From Rhizomucor pusillus (lineage: Eukaryota > Mucoromycota > Mucoromycetes > Mucorales > Lichtheimiaceae), in assembly GCA_900175165.2 (NCBI GenBank), contig FWWN02000149.1:1-55551 (forward strand): 55,551 bases of DNA, read 5' to 3'. The notes under the pieces were generated by a model, which ran no database searches, was not told the origin of the DNA, and saw only the letters and a program-made list of their open reading frames with translations. Position numbers and translations under genes: made by a program. This document shows, in pieces, positions 21,340 through 32,556 of this stretch. Every line of letters starts with the position of its first letter. Positions within the stretch are counted from its first letter, which is position 1.

Positions 21340-22083
21340 TTAATGACAAGATTTCCCCAGTGCTTTTAAGCGCCAATAGTTGTATGGCAGAGGAACGAGG
21401 TACCCAGCGCCGGAGCTGGCGCCCGCCGCCATCCAAAACTTTGAATCGTTGAGAACAACTTGGCCACCCATGAGATGCCAATCAACTACATTCTCAGCTA
21501 ATTCCATAGCCAACATGCTTGCAAAGCTCATTCCCATGGCTGTCTTGAAGGCATCCCGGTAGGAAACACCCATCGAACGGCGGAGGAGCACGGTCTCTAA
21601 TGCCAAAGACGTCGAAATACCAGCCACCTAAAGTTTCAAAGATGCGTGCATTAGTACCAAATACATCCCATGCCTCCCCCAACTGCCCCGGACCATTGCA
21701 GCCATTGTGGAAAGAACCGGAGAGATTTGCGGATAATGCAATTGCAAGTACCACATTGTAGAGAAATCGCCAGCTGTGCAACCAATGAGACATCTAGGTG
21801 TTTCAGGTTTTCTGTGTTAAGCTGCTGCTCATCCCTGGTTGTATGCAGTGATTTTTCCCTCAGTTATATTCATTTACCTAAAGGTATTGACTCGTGCCCT
21901 TTGCCACGCCACAGAGTCCGTCCAGAAGGCTGAACTCGTCACAGGCTCTTCTTTCTTTTTGTTCTTGGAATGGCAGCATGTACTGCTTGGAGCCTTTGCC
22001 ACGATCACTGGAGATCGCTGGAAATGACGAGCTAGTTGCAAACTAGCAGACGTAGAGCGATGAAGAGTCTGAAGCAAGAGCAT
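21340..22083 (-). CDS. DUF4396 membrane protein, probably mitochondrial
   Basis: Minus-strand exons 21878-22083, 21694-21793 and 21340-21627 give 197 aa. The first 60-odd residues are Arg/Ser-rich without acids until a KNKKKEE patch, resembling a mitochondrial presequence. Exon 2 holds the family motif CLIGCTAGDFSTM. Exon 3 holds ALETVLLRR, AFKTAMGMSFASMLAMELAEN and the C-terminal LVPLPYNYWRLK. These are the hallmark helices of DUF4396, a family of small membrane proteins found in bacteria and fungi with no assigned activity. Reading exon 2 in the other open frame loses CLIGCTAGDF, so the 66-nt intron (21628-21693) with a GTCCGG donor is preferred despite its weak donor. Confidence 0.82.
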
Positions 22084-22269
22084 AAAGTGGAATAACGAAA
22101 TGCAAGCAGCACTGTGCGGATTTGCGGATTTGTCTCTCTTTTATAATGTGTTGAGTTATCACAGGTTGAGGTCCGTCGTGGATGGACCACGCACAAAGTG
22201 CTCGAATGTCAGTGCGCAGGTGCTGAACACGAAAAGGTAACAGAGTACATGCATATAATCTTTTGTTGT

Positions 22270-25057
22270 TTAGAGATCATAGTAATCAGCTGCCAGCGCT
22301 GCGGCGCTGGTCATGTCAATAGGAGGACGTAGAAATGCATCAAAGTAACTATCTAGTTTTTCTAGCTCCTGATCATATTGCAAACCAAAGCTGGCGCCAA
22401 TATAGCCATCAGGCCTAATGATAGTAACAGTCGGGCCCTTGATACCGAATACAGTGTGGGATTGTTTATCATGGTCGATATATACTCTTTCGAGTCCCAT
22501 CGGGAAGGTAGCATGGACAATTGCCGGCTTCGTGCTTGTCAAAAATTGGACGGCCTCAGCCTTGGAAGATGCTGTAATGTACATAAAGGAAAATAAAGGT
22601 GATGTGGAGGATGAGGAGGATGATGAGGGTGGTTGGAACATGGACATCGATGGTCTGGGCTGGTCAAGCGATGCTCGTCCAGTGGAGGATGGTGTGATTG
22701 GCGATGTAGGTGGTGACAAGGAGAAGCGCTGGGATGATGAGAATAGCGTCGATTCGGAGGAGGAGCGGTGTGACGAAGAGACAGAAGCGCGAGGCTGGTC
22801 GGACAAGTATCCAAAGGATAATCGAGACGATGAAGCGGGCTCATATTGCTGTACAAAGGATTGTGGTTCTTCCAGATGGCGTCGAAACTTTTGGAGGATA
22901 GATAAGTTTTCTCGATCTGCTAACGATCCGCAAAATACGAGAACGGTAAAGCTTGATGGCGATCCGCAGAATAGAATGCGATCCATAAGCTGATAGTAAT
23001 TCGTTTTTATGCTTCGCCATCGATCCAAAGGAATGTTGCCGCTACTGCTGCTGTGCCGCGATGTATGGTTGCCATTCGTGTCCCTGGAGCTAGGTTGCAA
23101 AGACGCTCTGTGTGCTGACTTTTGATCGTTGCTACGCTTTGTAACACTCTGAAGAAGAGGAGCGAGCCACCCGCTGGTGGAGTTTGATCGAGTTCGTCGG
23201 AAACGGCCGTTTTGCTTGCCATTTGGGGAGGAAGAAGATGATGGTTTTGGAGGACGGTCGTCGTTGCATGTTGATGATGTATTTGGGCACTGGGACATTA
23301 ACAGATCATACAGTGTGTATGGCTTAAGCCTGGCATTTTGAGCCAAAGTTCCCGGGGCGCCGAGCTGACTCTTAGTCTGGATCCGCTCAAAGAGCGCAGT
23401 CGTGGCTTCAACAGTGTCGATACTATGTGCGAGGAAAGATGCGGTGCTAACTGTTGACAGATTGATGAGGTTGGCGTGGTATGGCGATTCTCCAAGAAGG
23501 TTGAGTTTGTTGCGCTGCAACTGATATCCGACCTCTCGGTTTGGTGTAGAGTTGAGGCCTTTCAAGCCGTCTTGGTGATGTATAAACTGTAAAAGTGCCT
23601 TTGATATTGCCGACATATCATCGCGCTTACTCCGTGTCTCTGCTTCAAATGTATCAAGCAACTCGGGTGATGCTTGGTGTTTCAGGCACAGACAGAGTTT
23701 CCAGCAAAGGTTATGTGCTTGCTCGATACCCAGATCGGAAGTGAGTATTCCGGGAGGTGAAACACTTTGTGCTGCACTGCCCAGCAGGAAAATGCGCCGG
23801 TCAATACTAAGCTCCTCCGCTGTCCGCTCGTCCGCTTAGTAAACATGAAAAAAATACTGTTATCTTTTGCTGTTGAGAGTCAAAGCGCTTGCCTAATTCG
23901 TACCTGACCAGCGATAATAAGCATGTATGTTGGCAAATTCAATCTGATACGGTTCAAGAGTAGATCGGATATGGCGTTGAGCAAGTTTTACAGGCACATC
24001 GTCATCGATCGTCAGTCGGCTCCATTTTGGGCTGTGCTCAAACATGATGAACACTCTGTTATTCCGATGGCCTTTGAATTCCGGTCAGTACAACCTCAAA
24101 AAGAACAAGAGAAACGCGACTACAGGTTCATCTGCATCACCCATCCTACACGCACCTATAATAAAAAGCGTATATTCGTCCTTTGCCACGGTGGATATTG
24201 AACGAGCTCCTGGGAAGTTGGTGTGTACAGTTGCCTCGAGAGTATAATACACTGAAGCGGATTTTGTGCGCTGATACGCTATTCCTAAATTAACGGCCAT
24301 TAACAAGACAATTAACAACACCCCGAACCTTGTTCCTGAGCAACCGTCCTACCTAATTTTTGGCGCACAAAGCTATTGATGCCATCTGCACCCAGTAGGT
24401 AACGTGATTTAATAGTCAAGAGTTGGTTTCCATGCTTGATGTGGGAATGGTCGCCTTCCAAATCGACTAATTCATGATCGTATAATACGGAAACGTTTGT
24501 TTTGCGCTCCAGAGCTTCGGAAAGCGCGGCGCAAATTTGGTCTCTTTTGCACGACAAGCTGCAGCTGAAATCACTCGCATCGTTTTCCCACACACGGTGT
24601 TGCTGTCGCTCGCTCGTGACGGCGCTGTTGCCGTGTCCTTTGTTCGTGAAAGTCTCAAACGTCCAATGGCGTTGGCCGATTTCTGCCAGTGGCTGTGCAA
24701 GGTCAAATGTGTGCAAAATCTGGAGCGTGCGCGGCGACCACAGAAATCCCGGATGAAGCGCTGGACCGCCTGGATCATCCAAACATTGCCGTTTATCTAC
24801 GACATAGACCCGAATTACGTTTGTTACTACCACGCTGAGACAGTAGTATTGCTGGTTGTTACCAATAATTGTCACCGATATATCCATGCTGGAAAGCAAC
24901 AGAGCGGCATAAAGCCCAGTGCACCCTTAATGAAAATAAAATATACTTTGTAAGCTTACAAACATGTATTCGTAGGCGCACATGCAAGCATTAAGGGAAA
25001 TGTACCGGCACCAACTATTAACACATCGCAATCCTTCTCGCTATTGGCCTCTAGCAT
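22270..25057 (-). CDS. FAD-dependent phenol hydroxylase-like monooxygenase
   Basis: Minus-strand exons 25006-25057, 24863-24925, 24353-24796, 24156-24284, 23904-24071 and 22270-23834 give 806 aa. The N-terminal Rossmann motif DVLIVGAGCTGLYAAL binds FAD. The DG motif (LLGADGINSFVR) is at about 180. The region of the second FAD motif reads IFLLGSAAQSVSPPG instead of the usual GD-A-H pattern, so the conserved Asp is replaced by Ser. Two Ser-rich insertions (about 470-560 and 630-720) interrupt the C-terminal half. The last 100 residues keep a thioredoxin-like ending of the phenol-hydroxylase type (TVTIIRPDGYIGASF). Family members hydroxylate aromatic compounds using NADPH and O2. The altered motif and insertions leave activity open. 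Confidence 0.82.
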
Positions 25058-26184
25058 GTCTTGCTGACCATAAGAAGTGAAGGATACAAGACAAAAAGAG
25101 TAACAAATGTGGGAGACCGCGTGAGCACAAGAAGGTTGCGGGCGTGTTGTTGTGTGACACCCCGCCTTTCCATTTTCGCATTCCGGCTGCTCCCTCGTGT
25201 TGGCAGAAGGCAATAGCTTGGATTTTGATCAGATATTGTAAACCTGTTCGATTTATGAATCATTTCATGGGCTAAGCATTGCACTGTTATGCCCTATATA
25301 GCAGGACTCTAACCAAGGAGTGAGGACAACGATCCTGTAAAGTTCGATCTCCACTAGCCAGTAAAATAATATGCGTTCTAGAAATAGATGCGCTTGCAGA
25401 GCAGTCTGCTGGCACCACATGACAGGAAGATGCATATTTACCATTCCTATGGCTTTGTGCAATGGATCTGCAGCGCACCATTCCCTATTGTAATGCAGAG
25501 AAATCATAAAGGTTTCGCACCGATCATCAGTAACTAATAATGCGAATCGCTGATATAAAGTCTGACAATCTACTGCAGCGAAAACGGCGTAATAATAAGC
25601 TCTAGCTCTGCCTCCATACTACCAACAGAATTGTAAAGAATATTGTAATCTATATATATGTTTTGCTGCATATTTATAGTCTTTGCTTTCGACCTTCCCG
25701 AGACTTAAAATAAGATGGCCGTCACTGTAGAGGAACGTGGTGCGACGAAGCAAATAGTCAGTTGGCATGCAGCAGGTAATTAGGGGCATAAACTCAAACT
25801 GCTTTGTACAAATGTCAATGGAGCTAAATGCGGATCTTATTGTTTGCTAATATTGTATTAGATTACATTCCATTGACCTGTCTAACCTTTAATCATTTCA
25901 GTGCTCCATGGTTCCAAATGTACTCTTGGGACGATTCTATAAGGCAAGTCTAATTGAATTGTTCGTTCGTCGAAAGTTCAAGATATACGCTGCAAAATCA
26001 TTGTTGTCCTACCTGAATGCCAGCGAATTTAATTTCGTGAGTTTATGTTCGTTTGAAATGCATTGTAGCAGAGGAAAGTAAGCTCAGAAAATGGGCAATG
26101 GAGAAGGGTAAAACGCAAAGAGAGGCTCTGTTTAATCAACATCCAGTCTTTACAAAACAAAAAGAAAAGGAATAAAAAAAAAAG
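25058..26184. other. Intergenic region, no gene seen
   Basis: 1.1 kb holding the monooxygenase promoter side and the Rab1 3' flank. Short open frames show no motifs. Confidence 0.6.
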
Positions 26185-26994
26185 TTAGCAGCATCCACCG
26201 CCTTGCTTGGGCTGGACAGAAGTGCCCTGACCGACGGTCACAGTAGATTTCGGTTGCTGCTGCATACTGGTACCCACTTTATCCTTGATCTGTTTCGCCA
26301 TGGTCAAAAATGCTTGTTCGACGTTGGATGAGTCCTTGGCCGAGGTTTCTAAGAATGGTATATTCAAGGAATCGGCGAGTTCCTTTGCTTGGTTGGTATC
26401 CACAACCTTCTTATCCGCCATATCACTCTTGTTGCCGACTAACAATTTGCTGACTCCCTCTGCTGCGTATCGCTCAATCTCCTGCATCCATTGCTTCACA
26501 TTGTTAAAAGTATCCTGATCGGTTACATCATACACAACGATAATGCCGTGCGCTCCCCGATAGTACGAAGAAGTGATGGTACGGAAACGCTCTTGTCCGG
26601 CAGTGTCCCACTAAACGACATGTCATAGAGTAAGTATTGCGTCACAGGCAGTAGACAATAGTAACAGATAAACGACAACAACGTACAATTTGCAGCTTGA
26701 CAGTTTTGCCTTCGAGTTCAATGGTCCTAATTTTCTAAGAGATGGGGCTATCAGTCACGTTTCACTCCATGTACGCTGGTCGGAAACTTACGAAATCGAC
26801 GCCAATCGTGGAGATGTAACTTTCGGTATATGTGTCGTCAGCGAAACGCAGCAGCAAGCATGACTTGCCTACACCAGAATCGCCGATAAGAAGTAGTTTA
26901 AATAAATAGTCGCTTTAAAGAGAATAATGTTAACGTTTGTGCTCTGTATCGAACGTGCTAGATAAGACAGTTGATCTTACTATTCTGAATTCAT
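26185..26994 (-). CDS. YPT1: YPT1/Rab1 small GTPase
   Basis: Minus-strand exons 26981-26994, 26792-26912, 26687-26734 and 26185-26610 give 202 aa. All GTPase boxes are present: GDSGVGKS (P-loop), the switch I region with STIGVDF, WDTAGQE (switch II), GNKSD and TSAK. The effector region [13 protein letters not shown] and the C-terminus ending GGGCC, for double geranylgeranylation, mark a Rab of the Ypt1/Rab1 group, which drives ER-to-Golgi vesicle tethering. The first coding exon is 14 nt (MNSE plus two bases). Confidence 0.95.
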
Positions 26995-27842
26995 TGGCGA
27001 AGAACAAGTTGGGCAGCAAGTGCGCTCACCACCCAGCAGCAGGTTCGACACGTGAATCCAATTTTGGGTCAGGCGCGCTGGATCCAACCCAAACCGGGAT
27101 TTGTCCTGTCCCCGTTATCCAGGAACATGGCAACATCACCAAGAGAACGTTGAAAGTGTTAAGTAAACGTTATTAAGCAGCATGCGCAATGTTATTATTG
27201 ACTTTATAGGTGACTGGAGACTTGGCATGGTATGTAGAAAATCATCGTTGAGAGACTTTGTGTCAATGGTTGTCGTGGTGTTTCCACTGTGAACCTGTGT
27301 GATTCGATTATGGAACGTGGGGACCATCCAGAGTTTTTGCAAAGAAAATCAAAACATCCACAGATTCCGCACCGTTTGCTGCAGAAGAAATGACTGTTGC
27401 CTTGCAGAATGTCCTGATTTGGTACAACAACTACCAAATACAACAATGCTCTGCAAGCCGAGCTGGACGAGTGAACTGTGCGCAATATTCTGCAGAAATG
27501 AATCTTAAGCATCGCAATATTGCTGAAGAATCGAAAGAAGGGTCTAAATGTAGGACGACAAGGAGAAACGGCATTCCCAATCGGAAAACAGCATGCTCGG
27601 AGTAGTTACACGAAGCAAACAAAGCTGAATAGCAGAGCTTTCCATTGAGATTATTTGAATGTCTGGGTTTCTTTATCATGGAAGGCATGGAACCGTTTGT
27701 TGTACAACGCGAATCCGAAAGATTTATAAAAGTCAAGCAACAGCCCATGAATGGTACTTCTGCAAAGTCGCTCTTCTCTTATTCCAAACAACCCCATTCC
27801 CTTCTTTACTTTTTACCCAACTATTGATTCAGCCCGGAGCTG
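26995..27842. other. Divergent intergenic region
   Basis: About 850 bp between the divergently transcribed YPT1 and LysM genes, so it should contain both promoters. No gene is supported. The frames at 27204-27512 (-) and 27390-27605 (+) lack motifs. Confidence 0.55.
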
Positions 27843-29632
27843 ATGCGCGTATTATCACTTTCCTTTGTAGCGTTGGCCGCCTCAGCCTTCGTTCCTGAGG
27901 CGCTTGCACTTGCAAATCCCATCAAGAACAATCTGGAAATTGTTCACGGTGCCCAACCAAAAGATTATTCTGCCAACTACATCTCTGTGTTCGCGCGTGC
28001 CGAGGACCCAGACGTCGAGTTTGAATTAGTTGATGCTCCAGCAAAATCAATTCGAGGAAAGATCGTTTCCTTGAGGCGACGCGGTATTGCTGGATGTGAA
28101 GAGGAATACACCGGTAAGTCTTGATTCCAGCAAAAGCAGATTGATCTCTCCTTTCCTCACCGAACACCTCTGCTGTTCTAGTCAAACACGGTGATACTTG
28201 CCTCAAAATCACCGACAAATTCGGCATTCATCTTGACGAGTTTTTGTTTTGGAATCCTCAAGTAAACGAAAACTGCAAGAACTTGAAGGCTGGCAAAAAG
28301 TACTGTATCAAGCACAGCATTCCTGACTCTCCAGACTCGTGCACTCAGCGTCACAAAGGTTAGCACTTTAATAATCGCAAAATATAAAAGTGTTTCTTAC
28401 TAATTGAACTTGATCTTTTCACCTCAGTCGTCAAGGGCGATACATGCAAAAAGGTTGCTGGTCAATATGGCATTTCACTGTCTCAATTCTACGAAATGAA
28501 CGAACCTATCAATGAAGGCAGCTGCAACAACCTTAAGATCGGCCGTAGCTACTGTGTATCCATGGATAGCAAGACCAAGGAAAAGACCTCTGTCAAGTTG
28601 CAAAAGGTCAAGGACCAAAACGAGGACAATAAGTCCGAGAAGAAGCAAGAGTCCAAGGAGAAGGAAGCTACACCCGAGAAGAAGCAAGACAATAAGGTCA
28701 AGGAATCGATTACAAATCTAGCTTCCAAGACCTCCAAGGAAGACGACAAGGAGAAGAAGTCGGACTCCAAGCCTTCTGAGAACGAAAAGAAGAAAGAGAG
28801 CTCCAGCTCCTCGGAAGACAAGAAGGAAGCCAGCAAGACTGACGACGGATGGAGTAAAGAAGTTTCTCCTGCTCCAAAGCCTGAAGAGAAAAAGGAAGAA
28901 GAAGAGGAGAAGGAGGAGAAGGAAGAGCCTCCAAAGAAAGAGCAACGCAAGAGAATGAAGTCTAGCATCGATATGACCTACTACTGGATCGCGCAGCCGC
29001 AAGATTACAACCAAGGCGGCAAGACCGTATCGATCAAGACTTGCAGCGGTAAGACCATTGGCAAGACCAGCCAAGAATATGCCGACGCTCTGGTTATGGA
29101 AGGCACCGGTCTGCTTGGTAACAAGGTAGTCAACCTCGGTGCATGCTCATGCTCTGGTGGATACTCTTGCTTTATGGAAATTAACAAGAAGGAGGACCCT
29201 TACGGATTGACCTGTAAGTTCCCAAAATTATTTAGTTGATAGAATTTCACGCTAACGTAGACGCATACAGCCTATGGATCTCCTTTGCGTCCTTTCGTGA
29301 CTGCAGCTGCTAACGATATCCCTCGCGGCACCAAGGTATATGTACCTCAACTTGATGGCTGGGAGCTTCCTGGTACCGGAAAGAAACACAACGGCTGTTT
29401 GCTTGTTGATGGTAGGTCTCGCATGTAATCGAGCAACAAAAGTGAACGTAGTAAAAGTCTCATTTCCATCCGTTCTCTCTACACAATAGATCAAGGCTGG
29501 AGTTTCTCTAACAACCATCTTGACTTTTATGTCTACTCCATGGATAACTACCATTCTTTGAACAGCGAGCACGGTGTCAGCTCTGTCGATATTTACGAAG
29601 GCGGAAGCTGCAAACTGATTGATTACATGTAA
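27843..29632 (+). CDS. Secreted protein with two LysM modules and a 3D/double-psi barrel-like domain
   Basis: Exons 27843-28113, 28182-28358, 28428-29213, 29271-29411 and 29490-29632 give 505 aa. A signal peptide (MRVLSLSFVALAASAF) is followed by two LysM-type modules. These begin VKHGDTCLKI and VVKGDTCKKV and end in CKNLKAGKKYCI and CNNLKIGRSYCV, and bind chitin or related glycans. A linker of about 130 residues, almost only Lys, Glu and Ser, separates them from a C-terminal domain of about 190 residues. That domain has paired Cys, ANDIPRGTKVYVP and HNGCLLVDDQGW, resembling 3D-type double-psi barrels of wall enzymes and expansin-like proteins. Likely a cell-wall or secreted protein. The convergent NAPE-PLD gene ends 46 bp downstream. 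Confidence 0.85.
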
Positions 29633-29678
29633 CCTTATTAAATAATAAAGCTAGAAGGCTACACACGACAATGTATTT

Positions 29679-31339
29679 CTATTCAACTGTAATCGTTTCT
29701 CCAAGCGCAGTCGTGATGAATCGACTTGAAGATGTTGACGGTACCAGAAGCTCTTCTACGCCGCGCTCCAAGGCCACCGTTCTCCACGCTTCTTTTAGTA
29801 TTTGTACGGGCTCGAGATAATGCTCATCTGACATCATGAACGTGCCCCAATGGATACCGATGGATAACCTCGGGCAGCCGAGGTCGTGGTGCACCTTGAC
29901 AGCGTCCAGAGGTCCCATATGCAAGTGTTGCATCAGAAACTCAGGTTTAAAGCTGCCAATGGGCAAAATGGCCAATGCAAACGGTCCATGCTGATCGCCT
30001 ATAGCTTTAAATAGTTCGGGAGAGTATCCGGTATCGCCGCTGTTTGTCCCGATCAGTCGAATTCTTTAGACGTGGAAAAAATCATAAGCACTGACTCACC
30101 AGAAAAAGATGCGATTGGATGATGTTTTCAAGACGTAGCTGCACCATAACGTCGTATTCTTGTCGAACAATGTCCGTGATCCGCTCCAGTGCTAATTGTT
30201 ACAGTAAGCATTTTACTTCAGCATCCAAATCTATGTTATTTACCATTGCAGGTACGCACGACACTTTAAGTGCAGTGTGTCCAGCATGATGGATTTCTTG
30301 CCACCAGTCTAGTTCTATTACCTAGCAATTTCTCTCAGTGACTCTTGTGTAAGGTCAGAAGCAAACTTTGTTACGTACGTTCTCTACTCCTTTTTTTACA
30401 AACCATGAACGAAGTCCCAGAGGAACATACCAGGTTACAGAATTATTGAGCGTGTGTACTACTCGTTCGTCTACAAAAGAGTCTTGATAATTAGAAGCTT
30501 TTCTTCTTTATGCTGTCAGAACATGAATTACCCAGATGATCAAAATGGTCATGTGAAATAATGACAATGTCTATGCTATCCTTTATATCTTCGAGGCTGC
30601 ATGGCATTGGACGTAGTCGCTTGGGTCCAATGTAGTCATTAATTGTACGTTTGGTAAATATTGGGTCGGTCAGGATAGTAAGGCCATCCATTCGTACGAG
30701 GCAAGTGGACTGTCTAGCTTTTGCATTGTAGCGCATCCGTATTACGAGTACACATTCTTCCGCAATATGCTGCTTACCCTAACCAAGCAAATGTGATCCC
30801 GTTTACTTGCACCCAGGATTCGCTCAGTTCAGATGGTTTATTCCGGAATTTGTCCAAGTCTGGTTTCATGACAGGCAACGTCCTATCAAGTTCCTGGTAC
30901 AGGGCACATTAATAACCGCCAAGGAACAACAGTAATAAGGTTGTGACCCTGCAACTCACAGCTTCTGAAGTCGGTACACTGTTACCCTTCCAGCGCGTCA
31001 GCCAGAAGAGTGCAGTTTCCCACCACTGCACTTCTCGCCACTCCTCAAAAGGGTTGACAAACCATCGTTCAACCTGCACTTCTCGCGTCAGTAAACTCTA
31101 CCGAGAGCAACTCGAAAGAATCCACTTGCTTGCAAACTGGCAAATTTGTCTTCAGGTCGCTTGAGTGCTCGCCGTTTTCGAATGTCTCGGAGTCGGACAG
31201 CTTCAATGAGGTCTGCGGTGTGCGAGTTCTGTAGGTAATAGTACACGAGTGATGAAGCTGTCACTGCAACAAGCAGACTCGGCAAGGTGTACGGGTGGTC
31301 GAAAGGTATAGGGAAGTTTACAAATGACAATCGCTTCAT
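29679..31339 (-). CDS. NAPE-hydrolysing phospholipase D (FMP30-like)
   Basis: Minus-strand exons 31112-31339, 30960-31073, 30778-30893, 30532-30713, 30379-30470, 30244-30321, 30100-30191 and 29679-30039 give 420 aa. The N-terminus has a membrane segment (about 16-37) ahead of the metallo-beta-lactamase fold. Metal ligands include SHDHFDHL, GHT, FFCGDTGY and HWGT, and WLGQSTCLV precedes the fold. Known members (animal NAPE-PLD, yeast mitochondrial Fmp30) cleave N-acyl phosphatidylethanolamine to N-acylethanolamine. The acceptor at 30040 was chosen because it restores GDTGY; the earlier AG gives a stop. Intron 1 is only 38 nt and is the least certain junction. Confidence 0.88.
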
Positions 31340-31416
31340 ATTGACAGATATATTATATAGTACAGCAAAGGTGGTATCACATGAGAGGGTTCAGTAATGG
31401 AGAGGGGTTAAAAAGG

Positions 31417-32439
31417 TCAGGGCAGTGTATCGAAATCATCCGGTACTCCAAAAGCCTTTTCGAAATCTCGTCTGTCCATGCCAAACTTGTTAACGCAGTA
31501 GGATTCCAAAGCCCAGATATTTTCTGTAGCTCCAGTCAGCATTCATGTCCATGCATTGATTATCCAGGTTCCCTTACCCGTCCATCGATTTGCCGCGTCT
31601 TTTGCCACAATGATTCCCTTCTCTGCCAAACTGTTAAGTATTCGCGTCGTTTGCAGAATAAACTCGTACTTTTTACCTTTCTCGCGGTACGTCGCGGGAT
31701 CGTTATCCTTGAAGCGCTGCAATTCTTGCAACAGTTGTCGTTGCTCTTGCTGAGCTTGCTTGAGTTTTTCAAGCACTTTATCTCGGAACTCCTACGTGCC
31801 ATTTTCATTATTGCAGCCCGAAACCCCATACATATTTGTGTAGTACAACAATTCCATACCGATGGTTCTCGTCCCGCTTGCGCTGCTTGGATCGCTTCCT
31901 GCAATGCTTTCACTCTTTCTCGCTCTTTTTGCACGTTTTCTCGCAAGCTTTGAAGTTTATCTCGTCTCTAGAATGGTAATTGTTACAAACATACCCCCAG
32001 ACTCGTTCCATTTAGAACTGATAACTCACGGCTTTCGCTGCCGTCGAAGGGAACGACCAAAAGTAGTTGGAGTTCGCTATCCTGTCCACGGTCACTAATC
32101 CATCGTCCACTAGACTCTGTACAACGTCCTTGACGGACTGAGCCACTGCAATGCCGGCTCGTGTAAGCCTGATCCGACTTAACAGTAAGCATTGATTGCT
32201 TTTACCTATGCCCTTTTTGGGGCCAATCTTTTCGAGCTCTTTAAGCTGATAGAACTCGCCCTTTATTCAACGTTGAAACTTAATTCGATACTCTTAAAAG
32301 ACTTTTCACTTTACATACCGTTTCATGAAAATGCTGTTCAAGTCGCTGACGCTTCTCTTGCAGCGACAAGCCTCGTTTCGACTGTTATTTCGTGTTTGAG
32401 TTTTCAAAGCAACCCCAAGCAGTCGGTTGATCGTACCAT
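31417..32439 (-). CDS. MND1: Meiotic recombination factor MND1
   Basis: Minus-strand exons 32437-32439, 32319-32381, 32206-32260, 32030-32145, 31860-31967, 31578-31791 and 31417-31523 give 221 aa, close to the 205-219 aa of human and yeast MND1. A winged-helix N-terminus (SKRGLSLQEKRQRL, FYQLKELEKIGPKKGI, VVQSLVDDGLV, NYFWSFPS) is followed by a long coiled coil. The C-terminal cap contains ANRWT and ends FGVPDDFDTLP. MND1 pairs with HOP2 and stimulates Dmc1/Rad51 strand invasion, so its presence implies a meiotic capacity. The first coding exon is the ATG alone. It shares a 117-bp divergent promoter with the ZNF511 gene. Confidence 0.94.
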
Positions 32440-32556
32440 GAGGGATCGACCTGTGAGAGTGGACAAGCGAGGAAAAGAAACGTTGAAGGAACAAAAATCT
32501 GGCCGCGCTTTTCTCTTCTCGCAGTTTGCCCAGAACACGCGTCTCTCTTTTTTGAT
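32440..32556. promoter_or_regulatory. Compact divergent promoter of MND1 and ZNF511
   Basis: Only 117 bp separate the two start codons, which point away from each other. The 5' leaders of both genes and all core promoter elements must lie here or overlap the coding starts. No clear TATA box is visible. Confidence 0.6.

Larger units (their letters stand above)
20495..21372. repeat. Downstream copy of the ~0.9-kb direct duplication
   Basis: Partner of 17990-18880. At its 3' edge it runs into the last codons of the intact DUF4396 gene, which shows the block originally included that gene's end. Confidence 0.8.

Noticed and set aside
21494..21793. 99-aa alternative frame in the DUF4396 gene (MSHWLHSW...)
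   Set aside because: The other frame of the same segment encodes the DUF4396 signature CLIGCTAGDF and splices in phase on both sides.
22418..22993. Plus-strand acidic frame of 191 aa
   Set aside because: Antisense of the Ser-rich insertion in the monooxygenase-like gene; no start context or motif of its own.
28549..29074. Minus-strand Ser/Phe/Leu-rich frames of 118-139 aa
   Set aside because: Antisense shadow of the Lys/Glu-rich linker in the LysM gene.
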